The position numbers and the translations under genes are program-made. Below are positions 1 to 9,017 of a stretch of 28,537 nt of DNA, in pieces (the stretch's first letter is position 1; every line of letters begins with the position of its first letter). Origin of the DNA: CAYSVN01 sp964434585 (GTDB lineage Bacteria > Patescibacteriota > Gracilibacteria > Peribacterales > Peribacteraceae); contig CAYSVN010000009.1 in assembly GCA_964434585.1 (NCBI GenBank), positions 1-28,537 of the forward strand. Direction: 5' to 3'. A model generated the notes under the pieces. That model was given only the letters and a program-made list of their open reading frames with translations, was not told where the DNA came from and did not search any database.

Positions 1-36
1 ATAATGTACTTCTAAAACTTTTAAAGAAACATCCTC

Positions 37-426
37 TTAAGTCATCTTGAACCAAAACGAAATACCAATGGGTAATAAAAAGTTTAATGCTAACGAACCA
101 CTATTTATCTGTAGTAATGTTGGTAAAAATGACTGTGTAAAAAAGTCAGCATATTTATATATTAGCAGTGGTAAAAATGTTACAAAAACTGCGGTCAAAA
201 GTAATAAACTAGTATACTTAGGTCGATAACGAGAAAAGTATAAACCCGCTAAGTACGACCATAAACTAACGCCAAATAATATAAAACTATACCCTATATA
301 AACAGAGGAATAAAAAATATAACTAGCAATTAGTAGCAAAATCCACTGCTGTTTACGAAAAAGACTATAGTGTAAAATAGCGACTACTACTAGTAAGCAA
401 AAATAAGGAATAGAGATAAATACCAT
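37..426 (-). pseudogene. MBOAT-family O-acyltransferase, N-terminal fragment
   Basis: The translated product has several hydrophobic helices and ends right after a LLPIGISF motif, which in AlgI-like MBOAT proteins normally leads into the long catalytic core. Family members are about 450-500 residues; here a stop follows after about 130, and none of the three frames in the remaining 36 bases continues with recognisable MBOAT sequence. The conserved catalytic His region is absent. I place the start at the ATG at 424-426, whose MVFISIPYF opening resembles the family; an ATG 21 bases upstream (445-447) is also open, but lies only 20 bp from the divergent start at 468. The intact protein would move acyl groups across the membrane onto a polysaccharide, and SGNH hydrolases such as the neighbour at 468 are frequent partners. 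It is probably a decayed or truncated gene; an assembly edge is the alternative. Confidence 0.7.
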
Positions 427-467
427 AGAGTTTTTCAGCAATATCATTTTACAGTACCATAGTGTAA

Positions 468-1580
468 ATGGTAATAAAAAAACAAATTGGCATTTTTATA
501 ATATTAATGACAGCTGCATTAATATTTTTAGAAATTAATTTTATAATATTTAGAGTAAGTTCCTCATTTTTTAAGCAGCCAAGTAGCCTAGGTTTATCTT
601 TTACTCCAAATACATCCACTTGGTTTAATAAAGAGGGCCATGCACATGTTACTATTAATAGTTATGGTTACCGTGGCCCAGAACCAGATAAAAATATAGA
701 AGAAAAGCTTACGATTGCCTTGCTAGGAGATTCATATGTTGAAGCTTTACAGGTTAACTACAAAGAAACAACAGGGCATATACTAGAAAATAAGCTTAAA
801 AACTGTTATGAAGAAACTAATGACATTAACGTAATTAATGCAGGGTTCTCAGACTACAATACAACACAGTCATTTTTAGCATTGAAAAATATAAAAATTA
901 CAAAACCAAAAATAGCTCTACTCATTTTTACAGAGAATGATATCTATGAGAATGATCCTTACTATAAAAAAGGTCAAAGACGTCCTTATTACTTACTACA
1001 AGAAGGGAAGCTTATTTTACAGCCTGTTTCTAGTAGTGGGGGGTTGATGTCAAACCCATTTATCAATCCATACTTACCATTCATGAATAATTCAAAGGTG
1101 TTATCAATTATGGCTAAAAATTTATATAAATTGGTATTAAGTACCCCAAAAGAAAATGAGGTTAATAGGGTAGGGTATAACTTAGAGTATGCCTGGAAGA
1201 ACACCGAGGCCATTTTACAAAAAATGAATACAGAGCTTAGTCAAAAAGGTACAACATTACTGGTTGCACTTGCTCCCATTACAAAAAGAGTACAGCCTGT
1301 TAATTATAGTTTAGATTTTATTAATTCTCCAGAATACCAACGTAGTATAGAGGTAGAAAAAACACTAAGGACAATTGGTGCAAAGCATGGTTTTCCGGTT
1401 ATTGTATTAGCCGAAAAGTTGCATAATTTCGCATTACAAACAGAGAAACCTTTACACGGTTTCCCAAATACTGTCGAGGGCGAAGGTCACTGGAATCAGG
1501 CTGGCCACCAAGCAGTTGCTCAAATTCTTAGCAATTACATCTGTAGTAATAACGCACTAGAGATAGAGAGTAAAAAATAG
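468..1580 (+). CDS. SGNH/GDSL-family hydrolase or O-acetyltransferase, membrane-anchored
   Basis: A 370-residue protein with one N-terminal hydrophobic segment (about residues 6-28), so probably exported and anchored. The SGNH blocks are in order: GDSY with nucleophile Ser89, Gly126 in NAGF, Asn157 in TEND, and GEGHWNQAGH with His341 and an acidic residue two before it, as in AlgX/AlgJ-like members. These enzymes transfer or remove acetyl groups on cell-surface polysaccharides. The divergent MBOAT fragment supports that role, because such hydrolases commonly act with an MBOAT acetyl carrier. The ATG at 468 has no Shine-Dalgarno; a weak -10-like TACCAT lies seven bases upstream. Family assignment is firm; the substrate is inferred. 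The next gene follows after 12 bases, so the two are probably cotranscribed. Confidence 0.82.
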   Translation: MVIKKQIGIFIILMTAALIFLEINFIIFRVSSSFFKQPSSLGLSFTPNTSTWFNKEGHAHVTINSYGYRGPEPDKNIEEKLTIALLGDSYVEALQVNYKETTGHILENKLKNCYEETNDINVINAGFSDYNTTQSFLALKNIKITKPKIALLIFTENDIYENDPYYKKGQRRPYYLLQEGKLILQPVSSSGGLMSNPFINPYLPFMNNSKVLSIMAKNLYKLVLSTPKENEVNRVGYNLEYAWKNTEAILQKMNTELSQKGTTLLVALAPITKRVQPVNYSLDFINSPEYQRSIEVEKTLRTIGAKHGFPVIVLAEKLHNFALQTEKPLHGFPNTVEGEGHWNQAGHQAVAQILSNYICSNNALEIESKK

Positions 1581-1592
1581 TATAGTAACAAA

Positions 1593-2450
1593 GTGATTAA
1601 AGATCAGTCCATTTTTGATAACACGGCAATAATTATTCGCTCTTGCGAAGAGCGTACAGAGGGCTTGTGTGAACATGCTGTTAAACAACAAGGGTTTAAT
1701 GAGATACATTTTATAAAAAATGTTGCCCCATTTTCTAAAGCGTTAAAAAAAGGTTATGAACTTGCAATAGAAATCAATAAACCTTATTCAATTTTTATTG
1801 ATGCCGATGTGATTGTTACACCACATTCATTAACAGGAATGGTTTATGCTTTTGACACTCTTCCGGAATCTACTTTTTTTATGAATCCATTAGTTTGGGA
1901 CTACATGTTTAACGAAATCAACCAAGGTGGACCTCATTTGTTTCGGACAAAACATTTAAAAAAAGCTGTTGATATTATTGTAAGTGAAAAATTTACCATG
2001 AGACCAGAAGCTAGCACTGCTAATAAAATGCACCAAAACGGGTATCACATTGTGCCTTATAACATGGTGGCAGGTGTACACAATAGTGAGCAATTTAACA
2101 GAGATATTTTTAGACAGATGCAAAATAAATATTTTAGAGAACCAAAAAAACGTGAAGAAAGACTAGAGTACTGGAGTAAACCAATTCCAGATTTCGAGAT
2201 AGCAAAATTAGCTTTTGAAGACTCAAAAACTCATAAAGAGCTATCATTAGATTATAAAGAAATGGCTGAAAGGTTTGCAAAACTAAATATCAACGAAAAA
2301 CCTGCATTAGAGTCAGAAAACTACGGTAGTATCTACGACACCTTAATGAATGAGTTTGCTGAGGCTAGTAATATAGAATTTTCCATGTATCCATTTGTTA
2401 CAAGAAAATTACTAATTGATCTTTGTAAAAAGAAATTTAAGTTTTGGTAG
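1593..2450 (+). CDS. Putative GT-A-fold glycosyltransferase-like protein
   Basis: A 285-residue soluble protein starting with GTG. The early segment has a beta-strand/helix layout ending in a hydrophobic strand followed by D70-A-D72 (FIDADVIV), which resembles the DxD metal/nucleotide-sugar site of GT-A glycosyltransferases. The C-terminal 100 residues are charged and helical and match nothing I recognise. It lies 12 bases after the SGNH hydrolase and its tail overlaps the opposite-strand glycosyltransferase gene by 14 bp, so the context is surface polysaccharide synthesis. Family-2 hallmarks beyond the DxD are weak, and the donor and acceptor are unknown. Function is inferred from one motif plus neighbours. 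Confidence 0.55.
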   Translation: MIKDQSIFDNTAIIIRSCEERTEGLCEHAVKQQGFNEIHFIKNVAPFSKALKKGYELAIEINKPYSIFIDADVIVTPHSLTGMVYAFDTLPESTFFMNPLVWDYMFNEINQGGPHLFRTKHLKKAVDIIVSEKFTMRPEASTANKMHQNGYHIVPYNMVAGVHNSEQFNRDIFRQMQNKYFREPKKREERLEYWSKPIPDFEIAKLAFEDSKTHKELSLDYKEMAERFAKLNINEKPALESENYGSIYDTLMNEFAEASNIEFSMYPFVTRKLLIDLCKKKFKFW

Positions 2451-3234
2451 AATCTAAACCGTATATAAAAGCTTTAAAAGAATGTTTTACAAGATTTTTT
2501 AATCCTTTTAGCTTAGAGATGTTTTTATTGAATATTATTTTATACGCAAAATAAAACAATGAACAGACAACGCCGAGTCTACCAAACATTCTTTTCCATA
2601 TATAAGGTTTAACAGCAATAGATTCTAAAGAAATTAAACCAGAAGTGGGGTGAAAATGAGAACCAATAATAAAAGGAGTCTCTATTATTATTAATTGTTT
2701 ACGTAACGCATCAACAAGAAAAATGTTTTCTTCACCACTTGGGTATCTAGACCCAAGTCCAAAATTTTCATCGAATTTTAATTGTACATCTAAAATACTC
2801 TTTCTTTTAAAAGCAATTTCTACACTTTTTTTACGTAACGATTGCATAGTAGAAACCTTACTATTTTTTTGCACAGGGTACGAAAGACCTTCAATAATAA
2901 AAGTAAGCATGTCAGCATTGTTATTATCAAACGCCTGTTTAATGGTGTTGCACCAACCTGGCGCCAGACTAATATCGTCATCAACAGTATAACAAACATC
3001 ACCATTTGCATGTTGTACTGCATTATTCCTATTTATAGATAGTCCTTTTACATCTAAGGTTACATATTTTATTTTAGGATGTTTAAAAGTACTTGGCTTA
3101 ATACTTGGCTTCGTAATTTGGTGAGAAATAATAACTTCGTCTGCTTCTAGCAACATTGGCATTAATGTTTCTATGTTTTTAATTCTTTCGTCGATAGTGC
3201 AAACCAGAGCCGAAACTGTTGGTGTTGTTTTCAT
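2437..3234 (-). CDS. Family 2 glycosyltransferase
   Basis: A 265-residue GT-A enzyme. Visible are an N-terminal strand (VSALVCTIDERIKNI), the GLSINRNNAV segment that precedes the nucleotide-binding site, the D85-D86-D87 DxD motif, and a later SGEEN motif that fits the catalytic acid region. The C-terminal third is basic with a hydrophobic patch (about residues 220-235) that could associate with the membrane. Such enzymes add sugars to a growing surface glycan on the cytoplasmic face. Its ATG overlaps the TAA of the upstream gene by one base (TAATG), so translation is probably coupled. It is the last gene of the 6901-to-2437 run and ends 14 bp inside the convergent gene. The sugar and acceptor cannot be told. 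Confidence 0.85.
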   Translation of the reverse strand: MKTTPTVSALVCTIDERIKNIETLMPMLLEADEVIISHQITKPSIKPSTFKHPKIKYVTLDVKGLSINRNNAVQHANGDVCYTVDDDISLAPGWCNTIKQAFDNNNADMLTFIIEGLSYPVQKNSKVSTMQSLRKKSVEIAFKRKSILDVQLKFDENFGLGSRYPSGEENIFLVDALRKQLIIIETPFIIGSHFHPTSGLISLESIAVKPYIWKRMFGRLGVVCSLFYFAYKIIFNKNISKLKGLKNLVKHSFKAFIYGLDSTKT

Positions 3235-4049
3235 TATTTAATAATTTTATAAAACAACCAGAGCACTAAAGAATTAGGCATAACAAGCAAAACACATTCA
3301 GCAATAAACCTAAAGATAATAGTGGGTGAGTATAAGTCCTTTAAAGAAACATTCGCCATTTTTATTTTTAAACTATTTTTAAGGGTTCGTTTTAGTTTCG
3401 AAGCTTTTGCCTGGCCTTCGTGTTGGCGGTACCTTATTAACACTTCTGGTAAGTTAGTTAGCTGATGTTTTTTTAAAATACGCATCCAGTATTCCCAGTC
3501 GGCAGCAACGGCAAATTCTTCATTCTGTAGACCTATGTCTTTAACAACGGAAGACCGCAACATTGTAGCCCCTTGCGCCATTGGTGAAGTAACCATACCA
3601 ATCGACCTTACCTTTTGTGCGTCAGATTCATAAAAACGTTCTATCGTTTTACCATCTGGAAAAAAGTATTCTATCGCACTACCACAGCCAACATACTCCG
3701 AGTGTTGCTCTAAAAAATGAACTTGTTTTTCCAGTCTACTTGGTAAAGAAATATCATCACTGTCATGCCATGCAAAGTAAGGGTAGTCGTTATCAATAGC
3801 CCGCAGTAATACGTTGCGTGATGCGGTAATACCTAGGTTTTCCCCATTACGCAGTAAGATAATGCGCTCATCTTGTGCGGCATAACGTTTAGCAATGTTG
3901 TACGAATCGTCTGTTGAACAATCGTCTAGAATAAAGAACCGAAAATGAGGATACGTTTGTTGTAAAATGCTTTCGATAGATTCTACCAGGTATGGCTCCA
4001 CATTGTATTGAGGCATCAATACGTTAACAAACGGCTTTAATGGGCTCAT
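3234..4049 (-). CDS. Family 2 glycosyltransferase
   Basis: A 271-residue classical GT2 enzyme. The opening VNVLMPQYNVEPYLVESIESIL, the LDDCSTDDS loop, the NLGITASRN segment, the HDSDDI DxD-type metal site (about residues 94-99) and the AADWEYWMRI acceptor/catalytic region all match the family. The last 25 residues are hydrophobic, suggesting a membrane-associated tail. It is coupled to both neighbours: its ATG overlaps the stop of the large membrane transferase by four bases (ATGA), and its stop overlaps the next start. It probably elongates a surface polysaccharide or a lipid-linked oligosaccharide. Family assignment is near certain; specificity is not known. Confidence 0.92.
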   Translation of the reverse strand: MSPLKPFVNVLMPQYNVEPYLVESIESILQQTYPHFRFFILDDCSTDDSYNIAKRYAAQDERIILLRNGENLGITASRNVLLRAIDNDYPYFAWHDSDDISLPSRLEKQVHFLEQHSEYVGCGSAIEYFFPDGKTIERFYESDAQKVRSIGMVTSPMAQGATMLRSSVVKDIGLQNEEFAVAADWEYWMRILKKHQLTNLPEVLIRYRQHEGQAKASKLKRTLKNSLKIKMANVSLKDLYSPTIIFRFIAECVLLVMPNSLVLWLFYKIIK

Positions 4050-6901
4050 GGTAATTCTATGTACATAATACCGCGGCTAGGGTCATTAATAACAATATTT
4101 AACCCAAGCGATTTATCTGAAACCCAATTAGTAAAGCGTTTTACTTTTTGGTGTAATGGGCCATTTTTATCTTTTTCAATCGTGACAGTGTTGGTATCAA
4201 ACACAACACTATTAAAACCAAGTGCTTGCAAACGTTGTAAGGTTTTTTGGTTGTCACCATCTTGGTTAAGACAACTAAAGAAATTAACTCCTTGGTCACT
4301 CTTACCAATAATTTCAGCGTTATTGGGAATAAAGTAAGGAATAAATGTTCCAATACGGTAAAGGTAAGGACGATCTGGATTTTGCTCTCTACGCTGTAGC
4401 ACACTATCGGCCACATTATCATAATGTGGAATAGTACGTTCTTCTAGACTCTCTGCAGATACTTTACCCATAGAATACTCTAACATACTGCGTTGGCTTT
4501 CAAATTGCCACATGCGTAGGTTCCACATAATAAGCAGGGCAACAATCGTAAAAATAACTAGTATGCCTTTATTGAAGTTATCGGGAGCTTTGTGGTGCAG
4601 TGCTTCTATAGATACTATTAAACCAGCGAACATTACGAGGCCATACCAAGGAACTCCATACGCAACCATTGTCCATTGTGCCACAATGAGTAGTGTAACC
4701 ACCCACAACCAACGTAACCAAGCAGACTGCCTACGCCAGAAGTAAGGTAGTAACAGCAGTAGTGGAAACAGCAGCAGCAAGAACGTTGTTGTTACATAGT
4801 AACCACTATGGTCACTGTTCATAACAATGCGCCAAGGTAAGGTAAGGTAATGTTTAATACCACCGTGTTGGCCCCAGTACCGTTCTAAGTCCTCAGAAGC
4901 TCCAGTTCTTGTTTTACAAATAGCGTGAGCAGGATCAACCTGTAGTGCTTCTGGTAATTGTTTTACAATAATTCCTGGCCTGTTGGGAATAGTTTTTTTA
5001 CCATCTAAGTCGAATACCACATTTGAGTGTGGCGCCGCTAGCAACAGTGGGTCAAACGATTTATTAATAAAGTTATTATGGGCAATCCAAGGTAGTACAG
5101 TAATACAAAAACCTAAACCAACCCATTTAATAGTATTAATGCATGCCTGCTGCTGCTTAGATTTTGTAAAACTATAGATAAGCGCAGCAATGCCCAAAAT
5201 AGCTAGCAGTATTAATGCGGTACTTTTACTTGGTAAGCTAGTACCTATTTTTGCAGATACATAACTTAACTTCAGTGTCCCTTGGGCAATAAGCACCGCA
5301 AACGAAAGGATTGCCCCTCCTAAGAATCCTACCCAGCTAGAGTAGTATCCTAGTACAAACGAACCAAGTGACATTACCAGTAAAATTGCCGTTGGCTTCA
5401 TTGCAAATGCAAGCCCTAGCAACAGGCCTGCTAGTAGAAACCATTTATGTTTTTGTTCTTCAGCTTTAAAAATACCCCAAAACAAAGCCAGCAGTCCCAT
5501 TACGCTTATGGTAAATAAAGCGTTATCAATTTTCATATCTGCAAAGGCGTAATGCCCAGTCATAGGTAGTAAGTAGTACAACAGAGCAGATATAAGCCCT
5601 GCTCTTTTACCAAGAAATAGACGAACCATTACATAAATAGATAACGTAGCAAGTAGTCCTGCACTCCAGTTAACAACCATCGCAAATGTAGCTCCTACGT
5701 AAGAGTTAAACCCAAATAGTAGCCACCCAAGCGAGCTAATATATTCCCATTTAAACGAGCTCATGCGGGGAATAAATTCTCCAGCACTTACAAGCTGTCT
5801 TGGATAGTTTAAGTACACACCTAAGTCATCCCAACCAATAGGAAACGGGCGAATAACTGTTAAGAAGTTAAAGACCAAAATAGTAAACAGCATCCAAAAT
5901 AGTACCGTTAAAACATTATGCCACGGTAATTCAATATCAATAGATCGCTGGTAAGAACTAGCCAACCAATATTTAGCATCTTGGTAACCAACAATAGGAA
6001 TAAGTAGTAGTACGGCAACACCAGCTATCATGACATAAATATGTAATACTGCCAGTAGCCATAACAGAATAATTAAACCACCAATACCAAGCCCAAGACA
6101 CATTAAGAGTTCTAGTAGTGGCTGTTCTATTTCTAATTTAAGAACACGACGGAGGAGTAATCTTCCTAGAATTAAAAATTCAAAAAAGAGCAGTAGAAGT
6201 AACACAAACATACTAAGTACCTTAGAGGTATAGCTGGCCGCAACACATTCCTGTCTTAGCTCACCAGCTTCCGTTGTACCACCTTTAAACTGAACGCGTC
6301 CTATCACCCTAATACAATCTTTATTTATTAAATTAGCATAATCTTCCTGCATTGTTGCAAGTAGTTCGGGCGATAAGTTAGGCATAGCAGCTGCACTAGG
6401 CTTAATAACATCTGTAACAGCTTGGTCATTATAGCTTTGGCTAACAAGCGAACTAAAGAGCGTCGTCATTAGTAATAAGAAAATACCAATAAAATACCAA
6501 GGCCTTAGTTTAAGTGATAGCTGCCATTTACCACTTTTTAAGTAGCCCATACCTAAAACAATCACAAAAAATATTAAAGAGGCAATGGTATACGGCAAGA
6601 ACGGACCTGCTACAAAAATACGTTTAATACTATGGGTTATAGTAGGGACAAATGCATTAATACCATGGCAAGCCTGCACCTTTGTCATACAAAAACCTTG
6701 CGATAGTGATGATTGTGGCAAGCTTTGACAGTAAGCTAATGTATCCTGGCAGTGGGAAACCACTTCGGTCAGTTGTTGCTTAGGTAGTAAGGTATTAACG
6801 TGGCCAATGACACCAAGGTAAACAAGCATCGTTAATCCTCCATAAACTAATGTAAGAAGAAAGAGGGTTAGTGAGAGTGTACGAACGGTTTTTGCTTGCA
6901 T
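4046..6901 (-). CDS. Large polytopic membrane glycosyltransferase (GT-C type, PMT/ArnT-like)
   Basis: A 951-residue protein with more than a dozen hydrophobic segments. After an N-terminal membrane domain with an external Cys-containing loop, the GT-C-like core shows GWDDLGVYLNYP in the first large loop (acidic pair expected to bind metal or lipid-phosphate sugar), ADMKIDNALF, and GLAFAMKPTAIL, a layout seen in PMT/ArnT-like transferases that use polyprenyl-phosphate sugars outside the membrane. A soluble C-terminal domain of about 120 residues follows the last helix. It heads the three-gene coupled run with the two GT2 enzymes. A -10-like TATTAT occurs on the minus strand at 6930-6935. It is longer than typical PMT proteins because of the N-terminal extension. 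The acceptor, protein or glycan, cannot be told. Confidence 0.75.
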   Translation of the reverse strand: MQAKTVRTLSLTLFLLTLVYGGLTMLVYLGVIGHVNTLLPKQQLTEVVSHCQDTLAYCQSLPQSSLSQGFCMTKVQACHGINAFVPTITHSIKRIFVAGPFLPYTIASLIFFVIVLGMGYLKSGKWQLSLKLRPWYFIGIFLLLMTTLFSSLVSQSYNDQAVTDVIKPSAAAMPNLSPELLATMQEDYANLINKDCIRVIGRVQFKGGTTEAGELRQECVAASYTSKVLSMFVLLLLLFFEFLILGRLLLRRVLKLEIEQPLLELLMCLGLGIGGLIILLWLLAVLHIYVMIAGVAVLLLIPIVGYQDAKYWLASSYQRSIDIELPWHNVLTVLFWMLFTILVFNFLTVIRPFPIGWDDLGVYLNYPRQLVSAGEFIPRMSSFKWEYISSLGWLLFGFNSYVGATFAMVVNWSAGLLATLSIYVMVRLFLGKRAGLISALLYYLLPMTGHYAFADMKIDNALFTISVMGLLALFWGIFKAEEQKHKWFLLAGLLLGLAFAMKPTAILLVMSLGSFVLGYYSSWVGFLGGAILSFAVLIAQGTLKLSYVSAKIGTSLPSKSTALILLAILGIAALIYSFTKSKQQQACINTIKWVGLGFCITVLPWIAHNNFINKSFDPLLLAAPHSNVVFDLDGKKTIPNRPGIIVKQLPEALQVDPAHAICKTRTGASEDLERYWGQHGGIKHYLTLPWRIVMNSDHSGYYVTTTFLLLLFPLLLLLPYFWRRQSAWLRWLWVVTLLIVAQWTMVAYGVPWYGLVMFAGLIVSIEALHHKAPDNFNKGILVIFTIVALLIMWNLRMWQFESQRSMLEYSMGKVSAESLEERTIPHYDNVADSVLQRREQNPDRPYLYRIGTFIPYFIPNNAEIIGKSDQGVNFFSCLNQDGDNQKTLQRLQALGFNSVVFDTNTVTIEKDKNGPLHQKVKRFTNWVSDKSLGLNIVINDPSRGIMYIELP

Positions 6902-7082
6902 AATTCAGGGCAGGAAAGAAGTTAGAGCTATAATAACACGAAATACAAAGAGTCGAAGAGGCTTTTTAAAAAGGAAAAGAAAGAAAAAATGGTTAAGAGG
7001 GTATTTATAGTAGTTTTTTATCAATGCCCACTTTTTCCTCTTTAACCCTTTTAACCTTCTTTTCCTTTATCTATAAACACCA

Positions 7083-7088
7083 TATACT
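7083..7088 (+). promoter_or_regulatory. Candidate -10 box (TATACT) of a leaderless sufS transcript
   Basis: TATACT lies seven bases before the ATG at 7096, so transcription would begin at or next to the start codon. No Shine-Dalgarno is present. The -35 region is not clear. Confidence 0.4.
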
Positions 7089-7095
7089 TACACTA

Positions 7096-8319
7096 ATGAT
7101 AGAAGAATTAAACACCTTAAAGGCCCATTTTCCAATCTTCAATAATCGCCCAGATTTAGTCTATTTAGATACAGCTGCAAGTAGCCAAACTCCTCAGGCA
7201 GTTTTAGATGAGTTAGAACAAATGTACGTAACACATTACAGCAACGTGCACCGCGGTGTTTACAGCTTAACAGGGCAAAGTACTAAAAAGTTTGAATCTA
7301 CGCGTAAAACAGTGCAGTCATTTATTAATGCTAAACACAACCACGAAATAGTATTTAGTAGTGGGTGTACGAATGGTATTAATACAGTTGCTAGTAGTAT
7401 TATTGAGCCTCAGCTACAACCGGGTGATGTTATTATCCTTAGTATTTTAGAGCACCATAGTAATATTGTGCCGTGGCAAATGGTTGCTGCAAACACTGGT
7501 GCCATTATTAAATGGATAGACTGTGATGATCAAGGAGTGTTAAACCAGCAGCAGTACAAGCAACATTTAAAGGAGGGAAACGTAAAAGCAGTGGCCTTAA
7601 CAGGGCAAAGCAACGTGTTAGGTGTGAGGCCTCCGTTACAAACAATGATAGCCCAAGCACACGAACATAGTGTATTTGTACTAATAGATGCTGCACAGCT
7701 AGCTTTACATGCCCCAATTGACGTGCAGGAACTTGATTGTGATGCATTAGTAGCTTCAAGCCACAAGTTATATGGACCAACTGGTGTTGGTATATTATAT
7801 ATAGCTGAAAAGCACCATAAACATATTAAGCCAACAGTTGGTGGCGGAAATATGATAAGCGAAGTAACAAGCAACGGTTTTACATTAGCTGATATGCCAG
7901 CACGCTTAGAGCCGGGTACACCACCGTTTGTACAAATTGTAGGTTTTGGCGCGGCCTTAAACTGGATGCAAGAACATAACTTTAGTAGTTGGGAAGTACA
8001 CGAACAAATATTAATAAAACACGCCTACAGCCAATTAAACCAAATAGAAGAAGTTACAATAATGAGTCCAGCAAGCTCAGCAGATAACTATGGCTCTATT
8101 AGTTTTACCGTAGCAGGTGTTCACGCACACGACTTAACCGATTTATTAGGCCAGCAAGGTATTTGCTTACGTGCCGGACACCACTGCGCACAGCCACTGC
8201 ATGACCGTTTTGGTATTACTGCCAGTAGCCGTATATCATTTGGAATTTATAATACAGTAGATGATATTAATAAATGTGTAGAGGTGATGAAAGAGATAAT
8301 AAAAGGGTTTAGGATTTAG
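7096..8319 (+). CDS. sufS: Cysteine desulfurase, SufS type
   Basis: A PLP-dependent enzyme that releases sulfur from cysteine as an enzyme-bound persulfide for Fe-S cluster assembly. From the ATG at 7096 it is 407 residues, the normal SufS length. Motifs in order: YLDTAASSQ near the N-terminus, EHHSN with the PLP-stacking His at about 120, IDAAQ with the PLP Asp at about 198, SSHKLYGPTG with Schiff-base Lys at about 224, and RAGHHCAQPL with catalytic Cys at about 364. The frame is open 24 codons further upstream to 7024, but that stretch is hydrophobic and unlike SufS, and a -10-like TATACT sits just before 7096. The sufU-type scaffold follows after 71 bases, giving the usual SufS-SufU pair. 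The stop codon lies inside a long inverted repeat. Confidence 0.95.
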   Translation: MIEELNTLKAHFPIFNNRPDLVYLDTAASSQTPQAVLDELEQMYVTHYSNVHRGVYSLTGQSTKKFESTRKTVQSFINAKHNHEIVFSSGCTNGINTVASSIIEPQLQPGDVIILSILEHHSNIVPWQMVAANTGAIIKWIDCDDQGVLNQQQYKQHLKEGNVKAVALTGQSNVLGVRPPLQTMIAQAHEHSVFVLIDAAQLALHAPIDVQELDCDALVASSHKLYGPTGVGILYIAEKHHKHIKPTVGGGNMISEVTSNGFTLADMPARLEPGTPPFVQIVGFGAALNWMQEHNFSSWEVHEQILIKHAYSQLNQIEEVTIMSPASSADNYGSISFTVAGVHAHDLTDLLGQQGICLRAGHHCAQPLHDRFGITASSRISFGIYNTVDDINKCVEVMKEIIKGFRI

Positions 8320-8386
8320 GGCGCAGGGATTAAGGTCTATTGTTAAACTACTAGACCCTAATCCCTAAAACCTATACCCTAAACCC
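8305..8386 (+). repeat. Long imperfect inverted repeat with GGGTTTAGG/CCTAAACCC arms
   Basis: Arms 8305-8338 and 8353-8386 are 34 nt each and can form 27 pairs around a 14-nt loop. The left arm covers the last codons and stop of sufS; the right arm ends four bases before the sufU ATG. The right arm is made of CCCTAA-like units. As RNA it would be a stable hairpin separating the two cistrons. It might act as a processing site, a weak terminator or a translation modulator, or be a mobile palindromic repeat. Confidence 0.75.
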
Positions 8387-8390
8387 TAAC

Positions 8391-8810
8391 ATGGATATTT
8401 ACGCTGCCAATATTTTAGAGCACTACAAAAACCCAATTGGGAAAGGGAATTTAGAGCCGTGTAGCGTTATGCACACCGAAAAAAACCCAAGTTGTGGTGA
8501 CCTTATTACTATTTACTTGCAAATAGATCACGAAGTTATTACGCATTTAAAGTGGGCAGGGGACGGTTGTGCTATTTCACAAGCTGCAATCTCAATGCTG
8601 CATGAAGAGCTAGAAGGTAAAAGTGTTAGTGAGGCATTAGCATTACAGCCACAGTTTATTTTAGAGTTACTTGGGCTAGAAATTAGCGAACGCCGTATGA
8701 AGTGCGCCCTACTTTGTTTGCACGCACTGCTAAACACACTACATATGTACCAATTAAATGAAGTACAGACCTGGAATACTACCCTTGCACCTCTATCTGA
8801 CCTGAATTAG
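8391..8810 (+). CDS. sufU: Fe-S scaffold / sulfur-transfer protein, SufU-IscU type
   Basis: A 139-residue protein of the NifU-N/IscU fold. The three cluster- or zinc-ligand cysteines are in family context: C35 in NPSCGD (with D37), C60 in GDGCAIS, and C105 in MKCALL. The N-terminal MDIYAANILEHYKNP is the usual opening. The spacing between the second and third Cys (45 residues) is longer than in classical IscU and fits the insertion of SufU, which takes persulfide sulfur from SufS through zinc. Pairing with the upstream desulfurase supports this. No sufBCD genes are in the window. The region just before the ATG is the right arm of the inverted repeat, and no Shine-Dalgarno is seen. Confidence 0.9.
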   Translation: MDIYAANILEHYKNPIGKGNLEPCSVMHTEKNPSCGDLITIYLQIDHEVITHLKWAGDGCAISQAAISMLHEELEGKSVSEALALQPQFILELLGLEISERRMKCALLCLHALLNTLHMYQLNEVQTWNTTLAPLSDLN

Positions 8811-8844
8811 AATACCGACTCACATTACGCTGCCATCCGTCTAC

Positions 8845-8860
8845 GTCAGTTGCAACTGAC
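8845..8860. repeat. Perfect 16-bp palindrome upstream of tRNA-Thr
   Basis: GTCAGTTG followed by CAACTGAC, flanked by direct CTACG pentamers at 8841-8845 and 8860-8864. It lies in the 90-base spacer between sufU and the tRNA. No run of T follows, so it is not an obvious terminator. Function unknown. Confidence 0.6.
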
Positions 8861-8900
8861 TACGCCGTGACAAGTAGCTTAATGGTGAGGTCGTACACAC

Positions 8901-8975
<75 letters not shown>

Positions 8976-8979
8976 TATA

Positions 8980-9008
8980 TTGACAAAATAAATAAAAAAG
9001 TTCATAAT
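8980..9008 (+). promoter_or_regulatory. Sigma-70-type promoter of the repeat-protein gene
   Basis: TTGACA at 8980-8985, a 17-base spacer, and CATAAT at 9003-9008. The ATG of the downstream gene is nine bases beyond the -10, so the leader would be two or three bases long. Confidence 0.6.
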
Positions 9009-9017
9009 AAATAACTC

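Noticed and set aside
7024..7095. 24-residue N-terminal extension of SufS
   Set aside because: It is hydrophobic and unlike SufS, and a -10-like box lies inside it just before the family-like ATG at 7096.
7508..7874. Minus-strand frames within sufS
   Set aside because: They are antisense shadows of a gene with all catalytic residues intact, and have no start signals or recognisable domains.
8340..8390. Telomere-like CCCTAA tract
   Set aside because: Only a few imperfect units, arranged as an inverted repeat between two genes inside a chromosome region, not a terminal array.
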